A stretch of DNA of 64,000 nucleotides from Ursus arctos (lineage: Eukaryota > Chordata > Mammalia > Carnivora > Ursidae). Location of the stretch: contig NW_026622863.1 of assembly GCF_023065955.2 (NCBI RefSeq), positions 48,404,177 to 48,468,176 of the forward strand. The letters run 5' to 3'. Below the pieces are notes generated by a model. That model was not told where the DNA came from. It worked only from the letters and a program-made list of their open reading frames with translations, and ran no database searches. The position numbers and the translations under genes are program-made. Shown piece by piece: positions 55,201 to 62,642 of the stretch (position 1 is the stretch's first letter; every line of letters starts with the position of its first letter).

Positions 55201-55936
55201 TTGGAGGAGGTAGGGGCAGCATGAAACCACCAGAAGCCCATGATTCCATTCTGGGGGACTCAGGTTGCACAGGTGTTTCTGAAATGCGTCTGGACACAGA
55301 ATGTTTTGAGACCATTGGATTGGAGGGGAGTGTGGGGGTGGGGTGGGGTAGATAATACCGGCTAAGGGCACCAGCCCTGGCCTCAAATTGCCAGCTCTTA
55401 AAACCTGGCCCCGCCTTCCTATCCCCTGTGTGACTCCCGGGAGTTCTCAACCTCAGTTTCTTAATCAGCTAAATGGGGATGGTAATAGTATTAATCTCAG
55501 AGGGTTCTGGTGGACATACCAGGAGGTGATTTTGCATCTAGTAAGTGTCCGGTGGGTGTCAGCCCTTGTTCTTTGAGGTCTTTAGGTTCAAAATTTCCAG
55601 TGGGATCTGGGGGACAGGAATAGTGGGAGGGTACCTAACCCCCGCTTCCTGTCTCCCACAGCAGCAGAAGTCCACCCCTCTGGAACGCGGCTGCCATCAG
55701 AGACACCTGACCAATTCAGGGGGCTGGGTCCCTATAAAAGGTGAGCCCGGGACTCCACATCACCCCCGCCCCTGCCCCACAGCCCGAGGGCAGCGTATTG
55801 GGCCCTCACAGCCCCTGTACCCCCACCCACTCTCACAGAATACAGCTCCGACCACCAGGCGGCAGACATGGCCGAAATAGACGCTCGTCTGAAGGCCTTG
55901 CAGGAATATATGAACCGACTGGACACACGGTCGTGA
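41436..55936 (+). CDS. CCDC61: CCDC61 (VFL3 orthologue), centriolar XRCC4-fold coiled-coil protein
   Basis: CCDC61 belongs to the XRCC4/SAS-6 fold superfamily; it acts at centrioles and basal bodies, where it supports subdistal appendage or basal-foot organisation and spindle architecture. Thirteen coding exons join in phase to 514 residues plus stop (remembered human length 512). Residues 1-143 are the globular head (MDQPAGLQVDYVFRGVEHAV onward). About 150-280 is a charged coiled coil rich in E/L/R heptads (LRGLVRGLELELRQERGLGH). About 283-450 is Ser/Arg/Gly-rich and disordered. The C-terminus ends with a conserved helix (DMAEIDARLKALQEYMNRLD). The start ATG has a strong GCCATGG context 11 nt after the acceptor. 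It converges on PGLYRP1. All splice sites are GT/AG. Confidence 0.96.
41839..41921 (+). CDS. CCDC61: CCDC61 coding exon 2
   Basis: Encodes FIEDLTHKTGNFKQFNIFCN to LESALTQ (residues 50-77). Acceptor CTACCCAG, donor CAG|GTAGGG. Confidence 0.95.
42861..43058 (-). mobile_element. Can-SINE
   Basis: Reverse copy between ATGTCTTGGTTTTCTT and ATGCCTTAGTTTTCTT duplications. Confidence 0.9.
43195..43418 (-). mobile_element. Can-SINE (young) with expanded TTTA tail
   Basis: Reverse copy; its (TTTA)n tail is longer than in neighbours. Target duplication AGATATTGTCTTTTA. Confidence 0.94.
43840..44010 (-). mobile_element. Can-SINE inside the hAT element
   Basis: Reverse copy with a T24 tail ending CAGGCGCCCC. 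Confidence 0.9.
44244..44451 (-). mobile_element. Can-SINE (young) inside the hAT element
   Basis: Reverse full-length copy; target duplication TGAACTTTTC. Confidence 0.93.
44566..44776 (+). mobile_element. Can-SINE (young) inside the hAT element
   Basis: GGGGCGCCTGGGTGGCACAG head; target duplication AAAAATACGGCTCT. Confidence 0.94.
45310..45500 (+). mobile_element. Can-SINE inside the hAT element
   Basis: GGGGCGCCTGGGTGGCTCAG head; target duplication AGAACATTCTAGGTTTG. Confidence 0.94.
46025..46182 (+). CDS. CCDC61: CCDC61 coding exon 3
   Basis: Encodes SSESVTLDLLTYTDLESLRN through LILIYSVEFD (residues 78-130), completing most of the head. Acceptor TTCCAACAG, donor ACAG|GTGGGG. Confidence 0.95.
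47257..47418 (+). CDS. CCDC61: CCDC61 coding exon 4
   Basis: Encodes IHYPLPLPYQGKPDPVVLQG and the start of the coiled coil (residues 130-184). Acceptor CTCCTTAG, donor GAGCA|GTGAGT. Confidence 0.95.
47505..48130 (-). mobile_element. L2 LINE remnant, antisense
   Basis: 'CACCAAATATTTATTCTCAG' and 'GGTGCTGGGGACACAGCAGT' are reverse L2 3' landmarks, in CCDC61's longest intron. Confidence 0.65.
48212..48392 (-). mobile_element. Can-SINE
   Basis: Reverse copy; target duplication ATATTTGTTTTTATTTTTT-like. Confidence 0.9.
48404..48532 (-). mobile_element. Can-SINE, short/older form
   Basis: Reverse copy directly next to the previous one, ending GAGCCACCCAGATGCCCC. Confidence 0.82.
48560..48770 (-). 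mobile_element. MIR
   Basis: 'CATTTTGCAGGGGAGGAACA' and 'CCCCAGGTCACACAGTGAAT'. Confidence 0.8.
50651..50842 (+). mobile_element. Can-SINE in antisense L1
   Basis: TGGGCGCCTGGGTGGCTCAG head; target duplication AGTATCATTTCC. Confidence 0.94.
50994..51195 (+). mobile_element. Can-SINE (young) in antisense L1
   Basis: GGGGCGCCTGGGTGGCACAG head; perfect target duplication AATTATTGTAGCTTTA. Confidence 0.95.
51362..51484 (-). mobile_element. Can-SINE, short form, in antisense L1
   Basis: Reverse copy; target duplication AAAACTTGTTGGAATTTTT. Confidence 0.88.
51741..51934 (-). mobile_element. Can-SINE in antisense L1
   Basis: Reverse copy ending TGAGCCACCCAGGCGCCCC. Confidence 0.92.
52292..52491 (-). 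mobile_element. Can-SINE in antisense L1
   Basis: Reverse copy; target duplication GGATTTGCATTTT. Confidence 0.92.
52887..53097 (+). CDS. CCDC61: CCDC61 coding exon 5
   Basis: Coiled-coil segment beginning VSRLATEKRELEAQLGQS and ending CRRLAKE (residues 184-254). It follows a 5.5-kb intron expanded by L1 and SINEs. Acceptor TTCCACCAG, donor GAG|GTGAGG. Confidence 0.95.
53194..53276 (+). CDS. CCDC61: CCDC61 coding exon 6
   Basis: Encodes LEEVKASERSLRARLRTVNS through AVYKR, the end of the coiled coil (residues 255-282). Acceptor CCTGGCAG, donor AGGGG|GTGAGA. Confidence 0.95.
53956..54125 (+). CDS. CCDC61: CCDC61 coding exon 7
   Basis: Start of the Arg/Ser/Gly-rich disordered region (RRTPPVAPPRAREDRASSSR onward, residues 282-339). 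Acceptor GCTCCCAG, donor CACAG|GTCTCT. Confidence 0.93.
54234..54309 (+). CDS. CCDC61: CCDC61 coding exon 8
   Basis: Encodes SRGPRFDPTAFVKAKEKKQR then EIKMK, a basic helix (residues 339-364). Acceptor CATCCTAG; donor GAA|GTTAGC is weaker than the others. Confidence 0.9.
54644..54786 (+). CDS. CCDC61: CCDC61 coding exon 9
   Basis: Encodes RQQQRNRLGSGGSGDGPSIS to GSRNRSSS (residues 364-412). Acceptor CTCCCCAG, donor CTCGG|GTAACT. Confidence 0.93.
54870..54948 (+). CDS. CCDC61: CCDC61 coding exon 10
   Basis: Encodes VDSFRSRCSSASSCSELEDF then SESLPR, a Ser/acidic stretch with likely phosphosites (residues 412-438). Acceptor CTCCTCTAG, donor AGAGG|GTAAAA. Confidence 0.93.
55125..55179 (+). CDS. 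CCDC61: CCDC61 coding exon 11
   Basis: Encodes VRRRGKPPSPTTWGGCNT (residues 439-456), a basic Pro-rich patch. Acceptor CCTGTCAG, donor ACACG|GTGAGT, phase 0. Confidence 0.88.
55662..55740 (+). CDS. CCDC61: CCDC61 coding exon 12, tandem NAG acceptor
   Basis: Encodes (Q)(Q)KSTPLERGCHQRHLTNSG then GWVPIK. The acceptor is CCCACAGCAGCAG|AAG, so exon start may be 55662, 55665 or 55668, changing the protein by 0-2 Gln without a frame change. Donor AAAAG|GTGAGC. Confidence 0.88.
55839..55936 (+). CDS. CCDC61: CCDC61 coding exon 13 and stop
   Basis: Encodes EYSSDHQAADMAEIDARLKA then LQEYMNRLDTRS and the stop TGA at 55934-55936. Acceptor CTCTCACAG. Confidence 0.95.
55852..55865 (+). promoter_or_regulatory. 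CTCF-like motif inside the last CCDC61 coding exon
   Basis: CCACCAGGCGGCAG fits the CTCF core. It overlaps codons of DHQAAD and points plus. Confidence 0.4.
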
Positions 55937-56127
55937 CCTCGACAGGGAGTACTGCCCCTCCATCCCCCACCCACTGCTGGATTCGGAGTGGGGGGGGGCG
56001 GCGTATCCTTCCAGACCCACTCAGGCTCCTCCCCTGCTGGTGCTCACGGGGGTTTCAGGTGTGTGAAGCCTTGACCCCCTCCTCCCCCAAGCACTGCATG
56101 CTGGGAGGGAGGGTATGTGCATTTGTA

Positions 56128-56133
56128 AATAAA
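56128..56133 (+). terminator. CCDC61: CCDC61 poly(A) signal AATAAA
   Basis: Canonical hexamer about 195 nt after the stop codon, implying a short 3' UTR with cleavage near 56150. Confidence 0.85.
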
Positions 56134-56471
56134 CATATTTGCCCTTGGGATCCTTCAGCTTATGACTGAAGGGTGGGGCTGGAGTGGGGAGAAATGAAGA
56201 TTGGGTGGTGGGTGTCAGTGGGACCTGCTGTATTTCTGGGCATGTCTCTGACTGGGAGGCACTTTGGGGCTCAGGGTCAGGAAAAACTTGCATACTCTCT
56301 AAAGCAATGAAGGGGGGACCTGAGGGGTGGTAGCGAGCAGCTCATCCCCAAAGGGGTCCAAGCAGAGATGTTGCACAGGGTATCTTTGGCTGAGTGGTAG
56401 AGAAGGGGTGTCTTGGAGCATGGTTCATGACCCCACAGGACCCCTGAGCTGCTGTCAGTGACATCTGGGCC

Positions 56472-56589
56472 ACCTTGGTGCTGATTCCTGCGCTCTGACC
56501 TGAGACCTCTGGGTTCTGAGCTGTGACGTTCCTTCCAAGCTGGGATCTCTGGGGTCTTGGTTCAGGGTCGGGGCCTCTGGGTTCTGAGC
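56472..56589 (+). ncRNA. MIR769: MIR769 precursor
   Basis: The 5p arm at 56501-56522 starts TGAGACCTCTGGGTTC and agrees with remembered human miR-769-5p along its length. The 3p arm at 56540-56562 starts CTGGGATCTCTGGGGTC and differs from remembered human 3p at one base (T for C at position 11). The two arms face each other across an 17-nt loop region. The position between CCDC61 and PGLYRP1 is the same as in human. The transcript could be CCDC61 read-through or an independent unit; no separate promoter is obvious. Confidence 0.93.
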
Positions 56590-56703
56590 ACCAGCAAGGA
56601 CAGAGTGCTGGGCCTGGGGTGGGTGGGAACGGCTGGGGTCTTGTGGGAGGTAGAGAGGGAGGGGAGGCGTGTGGTGGGACACAGAAACAGATTGAGATGC
56701 ACC

Positions 56704-56709
56704 TTTATT
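56704..56709 (-). terminator. PGLYRP1: PGLYRP1 poly(A) signal AATAAA
   Basis: TTTATT on the plus strand, about 50 nt past the PGLYRP1 stop, giving a very short 3' UTR. Confidence 0.85.
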
Positions 56710-56758
56710 GGAGGGGGAGGTGGTGGGGTTTCTAGGTGTGGCGAAGATAGACAGGTTC

Positions 56759-56937
56759 TCACTCGTGGTAGTGTGGCCAAGTCCGGATGATCTCATAGAG
56801 TTGGTCGCCTGGAGAGAGTGTCTGCTGGACATCCCGGTGTCCTTTGACCTCGTACGTGGGGCTCAGTTTTCCCTGAGCCACACCACAAGCCAGCAAACCC
56901 TGGGCCGCCCTGAGGGCCCGGGGTGGAGGTGACCGCT
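56759..56937 (-). CDS. PGLYRP1: PGLYRP1 coding exon 3 and stop
   Basis: Encodes [20 protein letters not shown] through [20 protein letters not shown] and TWPHYHE, then TGA (residues 138-196). Acceptor TCTCCCCCAG. Confidence 0.96.
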
Positions 56938-59900
56938 CTGGGGGAGACAGAGGCAGGAGTTAGGTTGGGGCTTCCTTGAGGGGCAGAGGTAATATGGGGT
57001 AGTGGTTCCAATTGTGCACCCTGCCCCACTAGGGCCCAGAACCGGGTCTGCCAGTCCCCTGGCATGGACTTAACATTGCTGTGCCTCAGTTTCCTCATCT
57101 GCAAAAGGAGAGAATGATGGCACCTGTCCACAGGGCTGTGGGACAAGAAAATGAGTTCTTTTATGTAAAGCCCTCACAGGAGAGTGCCTGGTACAGGTTA
57201 AGCCCTCAGCAAGTGTCAGGATTAGAGCTTATCCTTCCTCCTCTGGCCCCCACCCGACCTCTGGGTCCTACCCGTGATGGTGGCTATTGATCAGGCACCT
57301 GCTACAAGCCACGGACTGGCCGAAGAACTTTTATGCAGATTAACCCATCCTGGCCCAAACCGTGTGGTGACAAAGAAATGGTCATTATCCAAAGGAGGCG
57401 ATGAGGCTCGGAGAAGCCGACTCAACTTGCCCAAGGTCACAGAGCTTGGAGGTGACAGAGCCTCCCAAGGACTACATCCCCCAGACCCCAGGTCAGCCCG
57501 CCATGCCAACAGCTGGACACTTACCCATATAGTTACCCATGAAGGAGATGCCAATGGAGATGGGATTCCAGGTCATGCCTGTGTGATCACCCTTGGTGTC
57601 CCAGCCCCGGCCCTCATACACGAGCCCATCTTCTCCGATCAGGAAGCTGCATGGGTTGGTGGGGTGGGCTTGATGAGTAAGGGAAGTCGTCCTCCCTCCC
57701 TTCCTCCCCTGTGCCCTGCTACTCACACACAATTTCCCCCAACATCTCCCTCTTCTGGCATCCGATGCCTCTGGCCCCTGCCACGTGCCACGCACAGCTC
57801 TACACCCTCACGGCCACCCATGAGTCAGTACTGCCCCCATTCTGCAGGCAGAGAATCAGAGAGGTGGGGGACAACTGCCCACAGTCATACCGCCAGACAG
57901 GGACAGAGTCCGGATTCTCACCCGGGTCCCTGGGACTCCCATGTGATCCTATTCCTTGCTTCCTCCAGCCTCCCGGGAGGATTTGTTGAGCTCTTGATTT
58001 GCTGAGTCCTCTCATGCAGTCCTCTGAGGCAAGTGCTCTGTCATCCCCAAGGTCGTGCCCCATAGACCCCTGCCTCTCAGAACTCTCCTCTGAGAAGCTC
58101 TTCTGCCCTTGGCCCAGCCTGCTTCCTGCTTTCTTTTCCCTGCTGGGGTACCCTGAGTGACAGGATCTGGGACTCAAGGATTGGCATCACAACCAGATAC
58201 AGACCCTGGAGTCCCAGCATCTGCCTCTTGGAAGTTTCCAGTCCTGGCATCAGATCCTTAAGACTCATTTGACACGTCTTGATTGAGCGAGTCTGATTTG
58301 GCAGGTTGGAATTAACTAGAAGATCAGCATTTTGGAGTTGCAATATCTGCTGCCTCCACCCTCTTGCTCTCACAGTCACCAAAGATGTAAAGAATGTTGG
58401 AACTTAAGAATCTTTGGGTCCTGAATCTCCCACGCAGGAAGCCAGATGCAGAATCTGGCTCCGAAGAGACTAGAAATTCCATGGTGATGCTGGCCCCCAG
58501 GACTGGGCCGGTTATAGCCTTGCCACAGCCCCAGCACCTGGCACAGCCAATTGGGACTCCCTGTGTATTTGTGAAATGGAAGCATCTAGTTTAAACCTCC
58601 AGCACCACCACCAGGTGGGTAAAGTGAAGAACCCTTTTTATAAGTAAAGACACTGAGACTCACAGAATGTGATGTGACAAGGGAGATCCAGAATGTTGGG
58701 ATCAGACTCTAAATCCTAAAATCTGAGAAACAGACTTCAGTCTGCTTTTTCTATCAGAAGATTGAGGCCAGAGGCTGTGGAGCCAAGCTTTGTTTTCACT
58801 ATCTCATGGAAACTTAGAATCAGACCACCTGAATCTTGGAGACAAAGCCTGGAAGTTAGAGCCTTTGAATTGTAAAAGCTTGAGCCAGAAGAGCTGGGGA
58901 TATCCTCGGAGGCGTCTAGACTTCCAGTGAAGTCCCTGGATTTCCCAGCTTCACCCCAGTACTATTGGAAGCTGTCTCTAAGGGTGGAACCCGGGAACCT
59001 GGATTTCCAGTACAGTGACTGGTGCTTACTAAGGTCTGAGTACCTGTAGGGTTCAAAGTTCACTCGCTGGGAAGCCCTTGTGTGGGACCCTGGCCTGTTA
59101 CACTGGAAAGGGAGCAGGAGGGCAGGGGCGCAGACGCAGAGCTAAGTAATCCTTTGTTTCTGCCGTCACCCACCTGCGGTCTGTTCTCCCCACAGCCGCC
59201 AGAGGGAGCTGCTTCCATCTAACAGGCTCACATCCCTCCCATGGTTCCTGTCTTCCATGGTGGTCCACAAGGCCCTGCGACCAGGTCTTCGTCGTTTCAT
59301 GTCACTCCTCCCAGCTCCCTCCAGCCATCCTGACCTCTGTCATTCAGGCGTGACCCTCTCACTTGCCCTCATAGCCTTTACCCCTGTTGGACCCCCGGCT
59401 TACCACTCCCGCAGCCCCCCATCCCAGAGCCACCTCAGTCTACCCCCACCTCCACCCCACCCTGTTGCTTCCATTACCAGCTGAATTCATCTGGTTGCCT
59501 TTGCTTGTTTCCCGCCTGTTCCTCTCTGTTGGTCTTTAAATCCCATAGGGCCATATTCACACTGTTCTTGTGTCCCCCATCCCAGCACCCGGGCAGGGCC
59601 TGGCATATAGTAAGTGCCTAAGGGCAAGAGCCCATGAACTTGGGGTTCCCATTGTGTGCCAGGTGGTATCCTAAGGGCTTTGCATGTATGTATTGGCTGA
59701 TTTAGTGACCCAGTGGGGGCCACAAGCTGACTTTGCAGAGGGGGGAGAGGAAACTAAAGTGGGGAGAGGGTTCGTGACCCTGCCCCAGGTCTCAGCAAAA
59801 AGCAGAGCTGAGAGTGGACCCTACCGCCCCCCCTCCAACCGTCCCCCCCCCCCCCCCAGCCTGCTTGTCTACCTCCCAAGAGAGGCGTGGACTTTATGGA

Positions 59901-60492
59901 CTCCAGTGTAGAGGACACTTTCTTTTGTGTTGGCAAAGTGTGTCCCTTCCTCTGGGGAGAAAAGCTTGGACTTCGCCCTTTCCCCTCTTTCTAGCACCTG
60001 CATGCCGCGGGCACATGCGCAGTCCTGTGTGCCCGCCCTGGGGAGAGACCAAGCCCGGGGAGAGGCTGCCTAAGCTGCGGGGGCTGGCAGCCAGGTGGCT
60101 TTAGAACTGCCGGGGGCGGGGCGGGGGGGGGGGTCCCTGAGGCCTGCATGCCTTTCCCTACACCCCTCCGGGCTCCAGCCTTTGCCTCTGCTCCGCACTC
60201 ACTTGTAGCCCACGTCACACCAGTTGAGCGTCCCCGCGTGGTAGTTGTGCACGTTCTGGACCTGGTTCCGGCACGAGGCCGGGCTGTCGCAGGGGCTGCC
60301 GGCCGTGTGCGACACCACCACGTAGCGCACGGGCAGTTTCAGCTTCTCAGAGCACTTGGACGCCGGGGCATTCCACTCTCTCCGGGGCACTACGGGGCAG
60401 CAGGGATGTGGGAGGTCTTCTTCAGGCACTCCAAGCCCGAGTCCAAGGAAAGCCAGGAGGGCCCAGGTGAGCAGCGCGCTGTGGGCAGACAT
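56759..60492 (-). CDS. PGLYRP1: PGLYRP1, peptidoglycan recognition protein 1 (secreted, non-amidase)
   Basis: PGLYRP1 is a secreted innate-immunity protein of neutrophil granules that binds bacterial peptidoglycan and kills bacteria without cutting it. Three exons (60492-60203, 57646-57525, 56937-56759) join to 196 residues, the remembered human length. Residues 1-21 form a signal peptide ([20 protein letters not shown]). The PGRP domain has [10 protein letters not shown] (His62), [20 protein letters not shown] and GHRDV (His171). The third zinc-ligand position of amidase PGRPs (Cys) is Ser179 in TLSPG, so it should lack amidase activity. Cysteines at 31, 32, 47, 68, 74, 92 and 155 fit the family's disulfides. 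Intact, with no frame damage. Convergent with CCDC61. Confidence 0.97.
56938..57524 (-). other. PGLYRP1: PGLYRP1 intron 2
   Basis: Contains MIR-type remnants (about 57050-57240 sense, 57280-57480 antisense) and no other recognisable feature. Confidence 0.7.
57525..57646 (-). CDS. PGLYRP1: PGLYRP1 coding exon 2
   Basis: Encodes [20 protein letters not shown] through [11 protein letters not shown] (residues 97-138). Acceptor CCATGCAG, donor ATGG|GTAAGT. Confidence 0.96.
58608..58620 (+). promoter_or_regulatory. CTCF-like motif in PGLYRP1 intron 1
   Basis: CCACCAGGTGGGT matches most of the CTCF core, plus orientation. Confidence 0.3.
59196..59210 (+). promoter_or_regulatory. CTCF-like motif in PGLYRP1 intron 1
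   Basis: CCGCCAGAGGGAGCT matches the CTCF core closely, plus orientation, about 1.3 kb from the PGLYRP1 start codon. Confidence 0.4.
60203..60492 (-). CDS. PGLYRP1: PGLYRP1 coding exon 1
   Basis: Signal peptide and first half of the PGRP fold to WCDVGY (residues 1-96 plus two bases). Donor TACAA|GTGAGT. The ATG context is GACATGGC on plus, that is GCCATGT on the gene strand. Confidence 0.96.
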
Positions 60493-60543
60493 GGCAGGCG
60501 AGGCACGCAGGGATGGCTAGGAGCTCGCCGCTGGCCCTGGCCG

Positions 60544-60553
60544 CCTTTATCTG
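60544..60553 (-). promoter_or_regulatory. PGLYRP1: PGLYRP1 TATA-like box
   Basis: CAGATAAAGG on the gene strand, about 52-62 bp upstream of the ATG. A start near 60515-60520 would give a 25-nt 5' UTR. Variant of the TATA consensus. Confidence 0.4.
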
Positions 60554-60884
60554 CTGGGGCCGGGCAGTGGGGAGGGCCTTGCTTCACACCCTGGTGGGAC
60601 AGGCGGGTCACACTGTACCACTTCCTTCTCTGGCAGGACCGCAACAGGATGCAGTGTGGTGAGGTGGGGAAGTGGAGAGCCCATGGCAAGCCAAGGGGCC
60701 TCTCTCCTAGCTGAGAGTCAGGGTGGGGAGGGGCAAGGGCCTGGCGCTCTGCCCAGCTTTGTCTCTGCTCAGTGGGGCTTTGAACAACTCACCAGGAACG
60801 TTAACACAGAAGCTGGAGGCCTGGGCCTCCGTTGTCTTTCTCCTGGAAGGACTGGGGTAACAAAGGCTCCCCCCTCTTTTTTTC

Positions 60885-61185
60885 TTTTTTTTTTTTTTAA
60901 TTGAAGTAAAATTAACATACAACTTTATGTTAGTTTCAGGTGTAGGACATAGTGATTGGATAGTTCTGGACATTACTCAGTGCTCACTGTGATGAGTGTG
61001 GCCCCCGTCTGTCACCAAACAATGCAATAGCATTCTTGTTGACTATGTTTCCTATGCCGTACTTTTCATCTCCATGACTGTATAATGAGAAGTTTGTACC
61101 TCTTAATGCCCTTTATCTGTTTCACCCACCTCCCACCCCTGCCACCTCCCCCACCACCTGCCAGTTTGATCTCTGTGTTTAAGAA
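60885..61185 (-). mobile_element. L1 3' end, antisense
   Basis: T-rich head, then 'TTAACATACAACTTTATGTT' and 'CAGTGCTCACTGTGATGAGT', the complement of a carnivore L1 3' end with its poly(A) on the minus strand. Confidence 0.6.
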
Positions 61186-61349
61186 TCAAAAACTCCCATT
61201 TTAAAAACACTTCTCCTGGGCTCAAGCCTGAGGTCATTTAACCCTTGCAGCGAACTGAAAATGTTGAGTGGTGGGAAACCCATTCTGCAGTCTAGCAAAC
61301 TGAGGTGGGGAGAGGGGGTCATAGTAGAGCCTGGTGGCCCACAGCCTGG

Positions 61350-61530
61350 ATTCAGAACCAGGCTGCCTGCATTCGAATTCTGGCCACACTGCAGTGTGTG
61401 GGCTCCTGCAAGTGAGCTTTCTGTGCCTCAGTTTTCCCCACCTACAAAATGGGGATGGTAATATAAAGTACCTGACTCAGAAGGTTGACGTGAATTAAGG
61501 AATTCAGTGGGTGGACAAGGGTCGAGCCCT
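61350..61530 (+). mobile_element. MIR
   Basis: 'TTCTGTGCCTCAGTTTTCCC' and 'CACCTACAAAATGGGGATGG'. Confidence 0.8.
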
Positions 61531-62039
61531 TACACAAGGTCTGGCTCCTAGTGCCACATAAGGGCCACTGGGACTCCAACTCAAATCTGTCCTTAGTAGT
61601 CAGCAACATGTTTTGCATTGGATGACACTGGCAGCTCCATTCTGCGCAGGAGGGACTCTGAAGTCGAGAGAGGAACAGCCATTTGCCCAGGGCCACTCAG
61701 TGGCTTGAGATCTCCTGTCGGGGCAGAAGGTTCTCCTGGGGCCTCTGCCCTGCCCAAGCCCTCTTTCCCACTCCTTCTTAGAGCAGTTGGTGAGTCCCCA
61801 GCTGGCTGACTCCCTCCTTTGCTGTGTCTCCTTTCCTTCCCCATTTAGTGGATTAAAAAAAAAATTACAAAAGTAATTTGTGCTGCCTGTAACCCGTCGA
61901 AGTGATACAAAATGTTAATCCCCCTGTGTCCCACTCCCCTCCAGCTCTGTCTGCTGGAGCTCACTACTAGTGTGGTATGATTTCCTCCACCGTGTTGTCC
62001 GTGCTCTGGAGATCATGCTTACATCTGTGATCTGGAACG

Positions 62040-62200
62040 CACACCAGGCATTGCCAAGCACTTTTCATGGATTCCCTCAGCACATGCTTCCAACAGGTCT
62101 GTGAGATAGATACTATTATTAACCCCTTTTATAGTCAAGAAAACTGAGGCCCAGAGAGGTTATCACATATGGGGAGAAGATGGGGCTGCTGGAGTTTAGC
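62040..62200 (-). mobile_element. MIR
   Basis: 'AAGAAAACTGAGGCCCAGAG' reverse core. Confidence 0.8.
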
Positions 62201-62321
62201 CACAGGCTTCTGGGACCCCAGAGATGGAGTTCTAAACCACAGTCCACTTCCTACAAACGTATGTAAGACCGTATATGTATTTTTAAATTTTTTAAGTAAT
62301 TATTTTATTATCTTTTTCAAG

Positions 62322-62432
62322 GTTTTTTATTTTTAAAGAACCTCTCCACCCAATGTGGGGCTCGAACTCACAACCCTGAGATCAAGAGCTCAAGAGTCGC
62401 TTGCTCTACTGACTGAGCCAGCCAGGCGCCCC
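62322..62432 (-). mobile_element. Can-SINE, short form
   Basis: Reverse copy ending GAGCCAGCCAGGCGCCCC. Confidence 0.85.
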
Positions 62433-62440
62433 TATATGTA

Positions 62441-62642
62441 TTTTTTTTTTTTTAAAGATTTTATTTATTTATTTGACAGAGATAGAGACAGCCAGTGAGA
62501 GAGGGAACACAAGCAAGGGGAGTGGGAGAGGAAGAAGCAGACTCCCAGTGGAGGAGCCTGATGCGGGGCTTGAACCCATAACACCGGGATCACGCCCTGA
62601 GCCGAAGGCAGACGCTTAACCACTGTGCCACCCAGGCGCCCC
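62441..62642 (-). mobile_element. Can-SINE (young)
   Basis: Reverse full-length copy; target duplication CTATATGTATTTT-like. Confidence 0.93.

Larger units (their letters stand above)
57647..60202 (-). other. PGLYRP1: PGLYRP1 intron 1
   Basis: MIR-like relics at about 57770-57930 and 59640-59820, an L2-like stretch at 59290-59640, two CTCF-like motifs, and a 58160-59000 segment of diverged, internally repetitive sequence that I do not recognise. Confidence 0.6.
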
